A stretch of DNA of 64,000 nt from Nymphaea colorata (GCF_008831285.2 NC_045150.1:12629868-12693867); one strand, 5' to 3'. Counted from the first letter of the stretch, positions 1 to 13,111 are shown. Numbers and translations: made by a program. Notes: generated from the sequence alone by a model not told the origin.

Positions 1-802
1 AATAAAATAATTTGTGAAAAGGGCCATGCGAGTCCCATCCGTTCAGGCCTTTTCCTTTATTATTTCATGAAATATGACTCCCTTTAGGAGATTATGACAA
101 ATTAGAGAGGGCATTGATGAAAAAAAGGGAAAAAGAAAGAAAGTAAGATCAGGGATTCCTTGATCTATAATGAAGTGGACAAAGGCGATAACTGAAAATC
201 TTTCTGATCATCGGAAAAAAAAATAAATGAAATTTTGTTTTATTAAGCACTATTTTCTCTCTAAAATTTAATAAAAACAATCTGTGTTAACAAGTTAGGG
301 GAAAACGGTGTTCTTTAATGTAATTGCAAATATACAAGAAATCAAGTCAAAATCACATTGTAAATAAACAAAAATGACAAACCCCTCAAACCAGATCCCA
401 AGGGAGAATGGACATGAAGTAGAGATCGGATTCAGAATCTGAATTTACACTCAAATTCAAATAATTAAAATAATAAAACTGCGCAGAATATGATTCTTAA
501 AACCACAACCCAGGTGAAGATATGATGTTGAAAGTTAAATGAGGCATCTATATGCACAAATCATCTAGAAGTGATATCCATCGTTCAATTGGATACTTAT
601 GTGAATATATTTTAGAATGGAATATCTTTCTGCTCACCTTTTAATGTGAAACCAAACTGGAAAATTGTAGTTTCGAGGCTGATTAGATTGTGTTTCAAAT
701 AAGAAGCCGACTGATTTAATGTAGGTCCATATATGATCCATTGACATCAGCACTTTTAACAGTTTGACTAAAGAATAATTTTAATTGTGAATACAAACAA
801 AT
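1..802. other. AT-rich intergenic stretch
   Basis: No gene is recognised here. The sequence is AT-rich with short A runs. The part from about 420 to 752 uses the same vocabulary (repeated GAATC/GATCC-like words, and an end reading GATCCATTGACATC at 735-748) as the longer repeat ending at 35104, so it may be a decayed copy of that family. Confidence 0.5.
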
Positions 803-876
803 GACCGCATAGCGCAGTGGATTAGCGCGTTTGACTTCGGATCAAAAGGTCCTGGGTTCGACTCCCAGTGTGGTCG
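803..876 (+). tRNA. tRNA-Arg (anticodon TCG)
   Basis: A 74-base cloverleaf can be folded by eye. The acceptor stem GACCGCA pairs with TGTGGTC (one G-U) and is followed by discriminator G. The D stem is GCGC/GCGC. The anticodon stem TTTGA/TCAAA closes the loop CTTCGGA, giving anticodon TCG. The T arm is CTGGG-TTCGACT-CCCAG. Internal A box (TAGCGCAGTGG) and B box (GGTTCGACTC) are intact, so it should be transcribed by RNA polymerase III. No intron is present and CCA is not encoded, as usual for nuclear plant tRNA genes. All stems pair, which argues for a working gene. Confidence 0.96.
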
Positions 877-891
877 CTTCTCTCACTCTTC

Positions 892-904
892 TTTTAGTTT
901 TTTT
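892..904 (+). terminator. Pol III oligo-T terminator of tRNA-Arg
   Basis: A TTTT run followed by a seven-T run lies 15-28 bases past the tRNA 3' end, the usual position of a polymerase III stop signal. Confidence 0.75.
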
Positions 905-3020
905 CTCCCTTCCCCTGCACTTTCTCCCCTCCGTCTTTTTCTTGTGGGTGTTCTTTTTTTTTTTTTTTTTCATTTCGAAGATCAGAACCCCATCTTAGAA
1001 TTTGGATCCAGCATCCAACTAATACCCACGGTTTCTCATCTTAAAAACTTTCGAAAAACCATTGAAAAATATAACAAAACATTTCGAAATGATCCTGAAA
1101 ACAAAAACTAATTAATTGCCTGTACAGAATATTTTGTCAGAAAAAAAACCAAGAAATAACATTCCAAAAGTTTGACAATAGCGAGGACAGCGATTGTTGT
1201 GTCTGTGTTGCAAAAATCCGTCCAAAAAAAAAAAAAAGAACAACTCATTTTAGCATAAGAAATAACACCACAACTAGAAAACAGAGATTGATTTATTGGG
1301 TTAATTCTGCATGTTTTATAAAGAACCAAATGTTAAATTACAATTTTAATGTTGCTCTTTCCGTATCATGGCCATAAATGGGTCGGACCTGTTTATAACA
1401 GTATGGACCTTGAAAATATAACAAAATATTCCCAAAAATGTTCCTGAAAACAAAAACTAAATTATTATCTACTACCCGAAAAAAAAAAAAAAAAACTCAT
1501 ATCAGTACAAGAAGTAACACCCAAAAATTGAAAATGGCGAAGACAGGGATTATGGGCCAACTTTGCAACTTCTAATTGCTAGTCTTCAGCCCGGTTCAAA
1601 CTGGGCTCGGTCCGGTTCAGCCCAGGCTCGGCTTGGTTCATTTTTAATATGTATATATATATATATAAAGAAATATACATAATATAATTAAAATTAGAAA
1701 AATTATCAAGCCCAACCAAGTTAAACCTAAGCCCGGGCTCAGTTTTGAACTTGAGCCCGGACCGAGGGCCTGAAAACCCAATGGGCCCGGCTAAATGCTC
1801 ACTCTTAAATTAGGGTAAAGGGTAGGACTATGTGTACACGGACACCAAATGTTTTTGTATATTTCTTTGACATGTGTGATTCAGAACCAATCTGCCGACT
1901 CAGTTCAGGAACCGAAATACCGACTCTTTTTAATAACTTGTTCCGTCTACGATCATTATTTGAACATTTGCAGCAACTTGTGATTCGTGGCACTTTCGTT
2001 AGTATACAGAATCTTGATGTATTAAGATGTTAATGAAGTTATTGCCATTTTTCAAAGTTCAGATCAGTTGTGGTTCTTGTTTCTATTTACCATCGGTTTC
2101 TTTTCGACTTTTGAGCCTTAGACCTGAGAATCCGCATCCATTTGAGAATGTGATCAGGCCGACAATGGAGCCGCTCCTGTGCACAAAGATTGGCAGTAAA
2201 GAAGCCACAAGAAGTTGAAGAATGGCGGCTTCTCCATTGTTAGAACCAATATGCTTCCTGGCGTGGCAAATGGGTAACTATAATTCACCTTCCAGGAAGC
2301 TCTTCGACACCATTAACATGCTTGGATGCATTTGCCAACTGCTTTTACAGTGTTTCTCCTTTTCCTCCTCCTTCCTGTCAAACTAAAAGGTAGGAAAAGA
2401 GCTCGGGACTAGAGTCAAAAGAAGATGCCACAGATATTATCCGCCAAATCTCATCTTGAGAGATCTCTAAGAATCCCCACCATCCATTTCGATCAAAGAC
2501 TTAATTCTGAGAATGGTGGACCAAAGACTGGAGACATGCAGTCCAAACAACGTGATTTGGCAGATTTACAAAACTGCCTCCAAAAGAAAATTTGAAGTCT
2601 TCCACTCATTCTCAAATGCACAAGCACAATATCCACACACGAATACCAGGAGGGAAAATTCGAAGAAGAAATAGCAGGAAACAACAGACAGACGACTAAA
2701 CTCAGATTTCAGGTTTAAGGCCAGCAGCATCCATCTTCAAGACAAGACAAGGCCTCAACTTGTTTTCCCATAAAAGATCATAAAACTGCACCATAACAGA
2801 AGACAATCCAGGGGAAGTGGGAATCTCCTTGAACGGCTTCAAGTTTGACAATATCTGCTTGACAATCTTAAGCTCCCAACATACCGATGATACGTGCCAT
2901 GGGTACTCCAACGACCATCAAGCCACCACACCTGGAGAGTGAGAGCTTCAATTGAATATCCCTGGGACCTCAGATTCAGATGATGTCCAGAAACATTAGC
3001 TACTGATTCTTCGTAAATCC
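905..3020. other. Intergenic DNA and ARV1 3' flank
   Basis: No gene is recognised. The stretch holds a direct duplication (about 1065-1290 and 1405-1550), a GC-rich island with GCCCGG/CCGGGC words (1565-1800), and unremarkable sequence to about 2700. The part next to 3020 is probably the 3' UTR of ARV1. Short reading frames in 1.8-3.0 kb show no recognisable protein. Confidence 0.5.
1065..1550. repeat. Degenerate direct duplication, about 340 bp apart
   Basis: The words AAAATATAACAAAA, then CCTGAAAACAAAAACTAA, then an A run, then (A)AGAA(A)TAACA, then GCGA(G/A)GACAG occur in the same order at about 1065-1200 and again at about 1405-1545. Spacing differs slightly, mainly in the A runs. It looks like an old segmental or tandem duplication of non-coding DNA. 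Confidence 0.6.
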
Positions 3021-6000
3021 TCAAATAGCCAACAACGCTATGTAGTTAACTAGTAATTTTGCCGAATGTGCAATTATACATGCTGCAACACTCTCCACCA
3101 TGGTTATCTGCATTAATACTGAACGCACAGCAATAAATCAGAAGTCATTCCAGTGGTTCTCAAGTGAAGCCCAGCACAAATTTTTTTGATAGCCTATGAT
3201 TAATGCACATATAGTACAATTCTAAAAGCACTAGAAAATTTAAGATGGCCTTGCAAGTAGAGATCCATGATACAGGAAATACCTACTGTAAAACATTTTG
3301 AACTAAAGTCCCTCAGCAGCATTTGTATCATTTCTTTATTTTAGAGCAAGGCTGCCAGGCCTTAAATTTAATTATACTCATTTAACATAAAACCGTGCTC
3401 TCACAGGGACAAAAAAGTTCAAGGCAAAAAAGCAGATACCTCACCTTTCAAAGCCACTGCATTTGAAGAGAGAGCAAACATGTCAATGATAAATATTGCA
3501 GTTACTGGAAACTGCCAGACCTGCATAACATGTTCAGATGTCAGACTTACATGGGTAAACAATATTACCACATTTAGGATATTTATACACAGGATTGATC
3601 CAATGATTCTACTTGAAACTGAAACTTGTACCATCATGGCTATCAACACAATCTTGAAGTAGCTTGAAACAAGTGTTGCCAACAGAACTTGATTGAATCT
3701 GAACCATCAACCAAAAAGAAAACAATGAGATGCTAGAGTGCAAGGATTGAACCTTTGCAGAGACCATAGAACATTTACATTGTAAATTCATACTTCAACA
3801 ATGGTTTTTTTTTTTTTTCAAACAATTCATGCCATTTGTTCCTGTACCTTTCTCTAGTTACCTTAAAGTTTCTTTCCTTTTGCTTTTAAAACTATAAGTA
3901 GAAGATAAACTTGCTCCGCTATATAATAATCCTAATATCTATCATTGATTTGCACATTCATCCTTCTTCTTTTGTATAAAATACTTCTCAATTGTCAAGT
4001 TCTAGTGCCATAAATTTAAAGAAAGGCCAACTTAATATGCATATGAGATGAAAAATAACCAATTTAACTAACTTGATGTGGGAAAACCCAACTTTTTATG
4101 AGAGTTTCCTTCAAGTCGAGAAGATGATATATGCATAGAGGTACATGTGCAAGACATATATCTACGGCAAGTCATTGAGAGAGATGATTCTGGGAAGCAA
4201 GTAAAAGCAAAAAAGGGACCACATATTCCGCAATAGCTATTTCATAAATTCAATCTACCTGAAACGGAATAAGAGAAGTTCAGTATTTGGTGGAGAAGTG
4301 CAAAATGACAATAATCTGATTGTTCTTTTTATTTCTTGTGCTTTAAAGGTGCAACTTAAAAACACCATGTACTGTACCATAACATAAGGTACAGGGACTT
4401 ATTGTATGTTCCAACTGATAAAATAAATGACTTCCTCTATGATTGGTATGTTGACATACTGAAAATGTCTTTAGAGTGCATAACAATAAAGGATGTGTAG
4501 ATTGTGTGGTTGTGCTTTTCTTTCCAGGACGGAGGAAGGCGGGGAAGAGAGAGAGAATTTAAAGTGACAAACATCAAAGAGCCGTCTTACCTAATGGCTT
4601 TTCTGGGTGACTTCTGTAAGTATTTGCAAGCAGGATATAGAATGCAAAGAAAGACAAGGATCCCAAAGAATGAACTTAATAGCAGCTGTAGGCAAAGATG
4701 CAAGGAATTGGTTACTGAAAACAAAGTCAAACTTAAATCCAAGCAATGTCATTGCTAAACCTTTCCAAATAGCCAAGGGAAACTTGAACATCGAGTTGGA
4801 ACCCATTTTTCGTTACTTCTATATAATACAAACTGCCTGTCTTAAAATGCTAAGGTTATTATTCTCAATCAGATGAAGAATAAGGATAAAAAGAAGAAAA
4901 GGAAGGACTACACATAGCAAATAGGATACATGCGTCCAGCAACATGAAAGACAGAGCAGACTTCCATAACAATCCCTGCAGATTTGCAACAAGAAGCAAC
5001 AGTCAATATCCAAATGTCCGCACCCCCCCCCCCCCCCCCCCCCACACACACACCCACAGTCAACTGAAATGTAAAGAACATCAAAGAGGCTTTGCAGCCC
5101 ATGTATGTTCTACCCTTTGACTGAACTAGCACTATTAATTGTTCTATTCAATTCTGGCAACTTCTTCCCTGCCCAGAGTCCTGTTCCACCACATTATAGG
5201 AGACTACTTTATAAGGAAGTAAGCGACATATATAGGTCTGTAATGCTTAGTTGTATTAAAAGTGAAGTTTATCCTGCAAGGTGGAAATAAGAACAAGGCA
5301 GGAGTCATTCAATCAAAGGTATTTCAGTTCTAGGAGGTTGACAAATGGATAATCACACATACAGCAATACACTAACTTTTCAGTGCAGATTCCCTGCATC
5401 TCTGCCAGATAGCACATATATAAAACTAGTACATGCAGCAGGTGGTCCAATCTAGACTTACCTCAAGGTAAACCCCATTAAGCTTTGGAAAATTGTTTAA
5501 CAAGTGGTGATATGCCTTTGATTTATGCAAAACAAGATCGATCAAAAGGATCTGTACAGGAAAAGAAAAAAAAGTATGATAAGCTACAAAAAATGGCAAC
5601 TAAAGCCTTAAAACACTTTGTACATTGTACTTCCATGATCATTTGCTGATATTGGTCTAACTAGTGAAGGAGTTCAAAATTTCAAATATTTATGCAGATG
5701 TTATAGTAAAAAGAGTATCATGTAGTCTCTTCTAAAGAACATCTGTTGTATCATTCTGGAGTTCACACAAGAGCAACCAAAATGCAACTAGAAGACTCTA
5801 AACTAGCATTTTGACCATCTAGAATCCATTTCCAAAGAAATGTTTCTTCAACAGAACTCCATTCAGGTGAGTCCTCACCTGTTTATAATGCATACCTCAT
5901 CAAACTCTATCAAATGGACTTAAAATGTCCTCTGACAGAATTTCGATCCAAACATTCCTACGTGGACCTTTGACATGCATGAAAAGTCCACATGGACCGT

Positions 6001-8271
6001 TGGCATGAAAGAAGAGTTTGGGGAGCTTTATTTCATATCCTTCAGCATTTACTAATCTTTGACACCAGTAGCTGAAAAGTATTTCATGCCTGAAGTACAT
6101 TCCATGGCTATGATGTGCCAAATAAACAAATGACAGGGTCTTCACTAATCTAAAGTCAAGGATATGAGTGGAAAAATGGAAACACATAACCTTGTAGCAT
6201 TAAAACTTAGACACAACCAAGTATTACATCACGTAAAGCCATGTATAAGAAAGGACATGGGAAAGGGTTATTAGAGAAAGGGTCAATGGGCAGCTCTTGC
6301 GCCAATTGAGACATTCCAGTTTGATAGGTGAGGGAGCAAGTGCACCTTAAAGCATCCATTTCAGAACACATCCATTAAAGCATTCATTCTCATATTGCCC
6401 TCTCCACATTCTCATATAATATTATAATTCTCTTATTCTGTAGTGTAAAAAAAAATCATCCACCCTATTGTCAACACTATAAACTGTTAGAAACAATATT
6501 TATAAGTCGAATGTATTAAATTGAAATTTTTAATTAATCGTCAGTAGGCCTGGGCATCAGGCCGGCCTGATAAGAGTTGGGCTTAGGCCGTGCTGCAGCC
6601 CATGACCTCAGCTCGGAACCACCCTATTAGAATAAAAATTATATGTTTTAGTATATCATTTTTTACAAATATAATTAATTATAACAAAATATAAGTTATT
6701 GGGCAGGCCCAACGCACAATTTTAGGGCCCGGTCTGAATTGGACGAGGTCCAGTTACCCATCGGGTAAGCAATCGGATGCCCACCCCTAGTTGTCAATCC
6801 TCTTTATTAATTTGTTGGACTAGTTTGTAATTTTGACTAATCCCTATTCAAGAAGCGCTTATGGGTTAATGAAGGTTATCTGTTCTTAGGATCTATGGGT
6901 TATGGTTCCACACACGTGGTGCTGCTGCCCAAGCTTGGACTGAGAACCTTTACTGTGTAAAACTACAGCTATCTTTCCCTTGATGTTACAGTTACTAGAC
7001 CTGATATATCTCTTGTAGTCAGTAAAGTTGGCCAATTTATGAATAAAACAACCAAAGTGCATTGAGATGCAGCCATTATGATTCTCGAGTATTTGAAGTC
7101 CTCTCTGTAAGAGGTTTGCTATTTAAAACAGGATCACCACTTGATGTTCTAGCATAGTTTGATACGATTATGGAGGCCTCTATTAAAAATAAAAAATCAC
7201 ATGTCTTTGTGGTTTTTTGTAGGTGGAAATTTGGTTACATGGAAAATGCAACAAACAAAATGTCTTCACTAAGTTTAGTGTAGAATCTGAATATAAAGCT
7301 ATGGCTATGATGTAAATTAAATTCATAATAACTGATTGGTAGGTTGAGGTCTCCATTCCAATGGTGATGATGTGTGACAATAAGGTGGCATATATAGCTA
7401 ATACTCCAGTCTTTTATGAGAGCACAGAAGACATTGAAGTTGATTGTTGTTATGTTTGTGGTTTAGTCCAATCAGGATATATATCCACTGATCATCTAGC
7501 TTCAAAAAATCAAGTAGCTGATATTCACTAAACTGATTGCAAGCTTCATTTTTCAAAAGTGTTGTGGCAAGTAAAGCATGATAAATATCTATGTTCCAAC
7601 TTGAGGCGAAGAGTTAAAAGTAATGTTCACAGGTTGGTTGTAGTGAATTCAAATTTTTAATTAGTTGTCAATAATCTTTATTTATTTATTTGTAATCTAC
7701 TTTGTAATTTTGACAAATTTCTACTAACAATATTAGGGTTAATGAAAGGTATCTTTTCCTGGTCTCTCTCCATTATTTTCAATACAAACCATCAACGGAA
7801 GGACAATAACACCCTTGGACCAAATTCGATCAACAGTACACTAATTTCAAGAATTTACACTGGAACACCATAGATCTTCCCTCTGGTTCAGAGAGAATCA
7901 ACAGACTAGATGCCATTTTGGACATCAAAATTATGCAGACCTAAATGAGGAAGCTACAGAAATACTAAGAATTACCATGATTTCACACTCGATGTACTCA
8001 TCAGCAACTGATCTACAATTTTCCTGGCCAACATAAAATAAAAATAACAAACAAACCGGGGGAAACAGTGGATCAGATTGATAAGCAAAATCGTAAAAGA
8101 AAAGGATCAGCAAATTTGGTCGAACATCGATAACTGCGAACAGAAAAAGAGGCATGGAGGCCTTACGCATTTCATCAGCCTGATGTTCCCAGGAGAGTAC
8201 TGAATGAACAGAGTTTCCACAGGGAAGCCACAGTGGATACACCTGAAATTCATCTCTTTGGGAGGTACCAT
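3021..8271 (-). CDS. ARV1: ARV1-like lipid/sterol homeostasis protein, 8 exons
   Basis: ARV1 is an ER membrane protein needed for sterol distribution and GPI/sphingolipid homeostasis. Coding exons (- strand, phases all consistent): 8271-8167, 8023-7976, 5551-5462, 4975-4912, 4714-4591, 3698-3632, 3520-3440, 3107-3021; 666 nt, 221 aa. The N-terminal ARV1 homology domain reads CIHCGFPVETLFIQYSPGN, then MKC|ENC, then VADEYIECE. The zinc-ribbon cysteines fall at residues 11, 14, 35 and 38. Next come LLIDLVLHK, GLLWKSALSFMLLDA, VSSYFKIVLIAMM and VWQFPVTAIFIID, which match hydrophobic ARV1 segments of Arabidopsis and rice as I remember them. The length is close to the usual 230-245 aa. A second in-frame ATG at 8253 would give 215 aa. 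The 4912 donor is less certain because two overlapping GTs are available; phase picks the second. An extra upstream exon cannot be excluded. Confidence 0.9.
6485..7795 (+). mobile_element. Decayed Ty1/copia remnant inside ARV1 intron
   Basis: A fossil. Two related LTR pieces lie at about 6485-6900 and from 7612 to about 7795. They share the words TTTTTAATTA, TTGTCAAT and TTTGTAATTTTGAC and the end of a GGGTTAATGAA block. Between them (about 6960-7590) is a degenerate copia RT end and RNase H, recognisable from GGNLVTWK-, SEYKAMA-like and HIEVD/ADI-TK-like words. A polypurine-like TTGAGGCGAAG precedes the right LTR. Gag, protease and integrase are absent. It carries many breaks and the LTRs are strongly diverged, so it is old. 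It is sense to the + strand and antisense to ARV1. Confidence 0.8.
6545..6789. mobile_element. 245-bp non-autonomous hAT-like element in a copia LTR
   Basis: Terminal inverted repeats read TAGGCCTGGGCATC on the left and, in reverse complement, TAGGGGTGGGCATC on the right (12 of 14 match). Flanking 8-mers are atcgtcag (6537-6544) and gttgtcaa (6790-6797), a diverged 8-bp target duplication as made by hAT transposases. The partner LTR at about 7660-7670 has the uninterrupted site with GTTGTCAA once, so the insertion can be read directly. There is no coding capacity. Confidence 0.8.
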
Positions 8272-8460
8272 TCCTGCTACAATCTGGTGTTTTTCACAAC
8301 CAAATCAATTTAGAAGTACGTATCAAGGAAACAAACATCAATGAATGAAAACTTGTGAAATACTAGACAATTCAAACAATCAGGAAAGGAAATACTACAG
8401 AATGAATCAAGAAATCCCCAGATGCCACCAACATGACAAGGTCCCCTCTCCCTCTATAGT

Positions 8461-9265
8461 GTAGAAAGAGTATGGGTGCGGGTACGGGTACGGAGATCCA
8501 GGTTCGGGTACGGTGACTTTGAAAATTATGGGTACGCGGGTACGACAAATTTTTAAATTCTCAAAAATGATAAAATGGAAAAAAAAAACATTAATAATTC
8601 AGAACTCTAATCCCATAAAAAAGTCTACAAACAAAATAATAAAAAGATGAAAAAAATATATAATGCTCAGAAAATTCAAAGAATAAAACAATAAGCAATC
8701 AGCTGCTACAGAAAAGTGAGAAAACCGATCGTGATCAGGCTATCACTCTTCATTTAGGCTTGTGCTTAAGCTTGGCTAATCGGCAGCATCACTTTTTTGG
8801 TTGATGAAGAGAATTGAAAGAAATAGCTGATACATTCATCAAACTTTTAATCAAAAGTGGCAGCAACCAAACAAAACTGGCAGCCGAAATAGCCGATAGA
8901 AATAAAATGCAACCAAACAAAAGTGGCAGCAACGGATAAACACATAAAATCAAACAAAAACATCAAAACGTATATAAATCTATAGATTTACAGATCAATC
9001 TTCAAACAAAAACATCCCCAAATCAAGAAAACGAAAAACTCCCAAATAAAAAAACGAAACCTAAGTTGTAATAGTGAAGCGAATAAACAAAAACTTACCT
9101 GGCTAATGCCCGAGACTACTAGACGTCGCCGTGGGTCGCCGGCCGTCGTCGTCGCCGCCGGTGATAGTTGCGGTAGGGCTCTGCTGCAGAAAACGCCGGT
9201 GAGGGTACACCCGCGTACCGGAGCGGGTACGTGGGAAAAATTCACGTACCCGTCATACGAGTCCC
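8461..9265. mobile_element. Possible non-autonomous DNA element with GGGTACGGGTACGG ends
   Basis: The left end (about 8475-8545) is packed with GGGTACGG/GCGGGTACG words. The right end (about 9206-9265) has the inverse, CACGTACCCGTCATACG plus CGCGTACCGG. Subterminal repeats of this kind are typical of hAT-like elements. Between them lie AT-rich DNA and a GC-rich block (9110-9200) that ends on the - strand in a good donor (GCCAG|gtaagt), like a transposon 5' leader exon. Exact ends and target duplication were not resolved. Confidence 0.35.
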
Positions 9266-11457
9266 CAACTTTGTTCTTTGGAAGACCAGAAACACCACAT
9301 AAGGTGAAGTCCTTTTTCTATCATTAGTGGAACATGCCCAATCACTGTCATTAGAACCAAGTGAATTAAATTTATTTTCTGCAGTACATTTGGTTCCCAA
9401 CTTCTGCGCTATATTTAATTGGTCGATGAACATTTTGCCATCTGTGAACAAATACTTTGAAATGTTATATGTGAAATTTTCTCTCATACTTGTAAGCTTT
9501 ATCACCATATTCTTTTAGATAACTAGGTCTTAAATGTCAAAGGATTGATTCATCTAAGCTATCTGCATTACGAAATTAATCTTTCAATTGACTTATTATT
9601 AACAAAAATCTCTCGTTTGAAGCCATTTTTCTTTGGCTATGATTTGTTGACTTATCTGGTTGATTATCTCATTTTCATTGTTGAGGAGAACAGCGTATTA
9701 CTTTTTGTGTTATTTGACCAAAACACTTAAAAGGTAAAAAAAAAAAAAATACTATAAGTATTGTATTGCATTTAAGAGGTCATGTTAAATACCTAAAACA
9801 AGAGAAAATAAAACAATGAAACAAAAGTTGAAAAAAAAAAGAAAATTGAAAGAAAAATAAATAAAAAATCACGATAAAATCCCGATAAATTAATTTTTAA
9901 CATTTTTAATATATCACAATGTTTTTTACTTTTTTATCATTTTCTTTATTTTTTCGTTAATATCGTGATATTTTCAAAAATATCCCGCTATTTGTGGCTA
10001 TGCGGCATTGTTACATGTATCATGTACGGGTATTGTACGGTGAGAAATTTCTCAGGTATAATACGGTAAAGTTGTATATCTCAGAAAAATCTTGACAATT
10101 TTTTTAAAAATTTAAAACATTTAATAAACCTTAAAAATTATAAAACATAAAAAAGTTATAAAACATAAAAAAACATAAAACATATGAAAAAACAAGTATA
10201 ATACGCATTCTTTACGTTTTTTATTCTCATGTTTTTTTTTTAAAAATGTGTTTTTTCGTGTTTTATATGGCTGACTCATTTTTCATGTATTATAAGCATT
10301 TTTTTTTTAATAAGACGTGATTCTATGACATTGATGGAGATCAAACACATGATATCAACAATCAAAAGATAACACTACATAACCAAGGAATTAAAGCATG
10401 TTCTCTTAGAGTTGTTTTAGGCTTAAACCTTAATAGACTGCCATTACACTCTTAGCTTTCTTATCAACATCTTCCTTAGAGTTCACTCTATCACCTCAAG
10501 AGAGACATGAGGTTCCACTCTTGAAGGACTCGACTCGCTCATTCGAAGAATCTTATGACTAGTGACCATCTTATTTTCAATTCAACTCTTCATAAGTAAC
10601 AAATGCAGGGACTTTATTAATATTCTGATAAATTTGTCTTCACATTGGAACTGCTTGCCTTCAAATGTATCAACCTCTATTAGTTAAGTTCTAGCTCAAT
10701 TCTCAAATATCTGACTTCTTAACAAATTAATCTCTACATTATGACACAAACAGACATTTTTAATCATATTTCTCAGTTAGTAATCTTAATTGGATTCTTT
10801 CATCAAGCAGCTCAATCATACGTGTTACAATAAAGTAATGTTAAAAGGTGATTTAAGCAACTTCAATTAACTATAAGTATCTAACTTAATCCGTTCAGCA
10901 TATGAATCAACATATCAAGGTTAGACAAGAGATCAATTATGTTTGATCGATTATGTTTACTTAATTTCATGATCCATTCACAAATGATTAAATAACTCAT
11001 AGACAAACAATAAATCAGCCCTGCTAACAATCTAATTGCATGTTTAAATGTAACAATCCATGTTTCATCAAACTGAACAAACAAGAACATGTACCTTAAA
11101 TGAACTATCTAAAAATCTGCTCACTAAAGAAGAAATTATTATTTAGTACACTCTCCAGGCACGTCCATGGGTGTGGTTTCGTGAACCAGCCCACCTAGTG
11201 ACTAAATAACAATATTTATATACTTAGTTAGGAATTTCACATTTTAGACAAAAATCTAAACCTACGAAGGCCTATAAATCTCAGCTGTTTGGTTTGGCTA
11301 TAAACCAGATCTTAATTTGATTGAATGCAACAAAAAAATCTCTATTTCTCTCAACTAAAATGAATGTTAATTAAGAATCCTAAGGGCTGACCCTTAGGAA
11401 TTACAGCCCCCTTGTATAATAAAGAAAAACATTCCCCTTTTAACTAAGCTGAAAATA

Positions 11458-11514
11458 GACTCCTTGAACCCAGTATTTTTTCTTGGGGCGGGCCAAACGG
11501 TCCAACGAGGGCAC

Positions 11515-11520
<6 letters not shown>
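11458..11520 (-). repeat. Tip100-like element end (left, inverted)
   Basis: Words CCCAGTATTTTTTC, GGGGCGGGCCAAACGGTCCAA and CACAATTTTATATAT align with the reverse complement of 13112-13170. The pair behaves as inverted ends, or as two solo copies in opposite orientation. Each is bordered by a TA microsatellite at the same internal point. Confidence 0.5.

Positions 11521-11602
<82 letters not shown>
11521..11602. repeat. (TA)n microsatellite, about 82 bp
   Basis: An essentially pure AT dinucleotide tract directly abuts the Tip100-like end. Confidence 0.97.
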
Positions 11603-11604
<2 letters not shown>

Positions 11605-13111
11605 AATAACAATATGCTATATTATTATCTTACGGTGCAAGGCATAACTTGTGACTTATTTTCACCTTATATGAATTACTAAAGATTAAAAAGAGGGAAA
11701 AGAAATAAAAGTTAGCATGTAAAATATACATGAAATGACACTCAATTGGAATAAGAATTCATTCTGCACTAGAAAGAAAAGACTGAGCAGCCACTATTGC
11801 TCGATGGGCTATCAGCATGCATGCATCCCGCATATGCCACTAAGTTATGTTTGATTTATATGAAAAGATGTTTATGAGTGCATATGCCCATTTGTATGTG
11901 TTGTGTGGGTTTTATGTCTTTTAAACATCTTTAAGAAGCAGACTGGTTGTCCAGGCAATCAAACATGCCCTTATGTGTCACAGAGAACTTTAGTATGTAT
12001 CCCCACTGTTGAGTTTGATCATGTTGGGACTACTGTCTACTGATATACCTGCAGTTATTTGTTCAGATCACCCTTATTCTTAGTGGGAGCCATAAAATGT
12101 GGTGCATTATCACAAACGAGGAGGAGATGTTGTCTATCCTCTTCCACGCATTAAATATGTAATAGTGCATCTTATGCTAAATTTGCAAACCATACTTTTT
12201 GCAGTTACGTGAGTAGCAGGCTAGCAACAATCTCAATTATTCAGTATTTCTCCATTATACTATTTTTTTTTGTCTAGGTGGCGACTTTGAACCTATATTT
12301 GAGGGGCCTATCGACTGGTGGTAATTCAAAAAGCAACGCAACATTATTCACAAGGGAGGGAAAAAAACAACTTTTCACTATTCTACAAAGTGCAAGAGGT
12401 TCAACATGTGAATGTTGTATTTTGTATATGTTGTTTACAAGGTAGTTAGTTCTAAATTCTTGTTTTTCATAAGTTAAAATTTTAGTATCTTTCTTTGATA
12501 TGTTTAAATCTTATTTTCTATTTTAAATTTCAGATTTTTAGTTTTAGCTTATTGAGGAGATGATGAAAAATATTAAAGATTATTTAAAAAAATAGTGATT
12601 GATCAAGAGGAGGAAAACCAAAATGCTGGTTGTTCTAGTCCAAAAGCTCTTGATGTTGTTCCTTATGACATGGATTCTCTACCTTTTGATGTATTTTTTA
12701 TTTACATTTTATTGTGCAGGTGAATGAATGATGATATGTAATTATTTTCAATAAAAACGGAGGCAAAAACTGATTGTGGTACATAAAAAGAATACAAAAC
12801 TGATTGTGCTAGGTAACATTTATTTTTTTGGTTTTGGGTTTATAGACGTATTTGCTTGCTACATTTTAGTTTGTAATATTCTTTTATGTCTACTTTGGAA
12901 ATGGAGCACTTTATCTGTTTAGGATAAATCGTGTTTTGTGCTAATAACACAAACAATTATTAAAATGTGTTATAGGACAGGTCGCGCTTTATGTTCATGA
13001 CATGAACAATTGTATACGACATATGTTCGCTTCTACTATATTGTGGTTTGCAAATATTATCTAAAGTGTGTGTATGTCAGTGTGTTGTGTGTGTATATAT
13101 ATATATATATA

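Noticed and set aside
4819-5132. Gly-rich reading frames on the - strand
   Set aside because: They arise from the poly-C/CA run at 5024-5055; the real coding content here is the ARV1 exon 4975-4912 in another frame.
7183-7380. Short - strand protein in ARV1 intron
   Set aside because: Antisense of a copia RNase H remnant.
11394-11682. Open reading frames of alternating Ile-Tyr
   Set aside because: Produced solely by the TA microsatellite.
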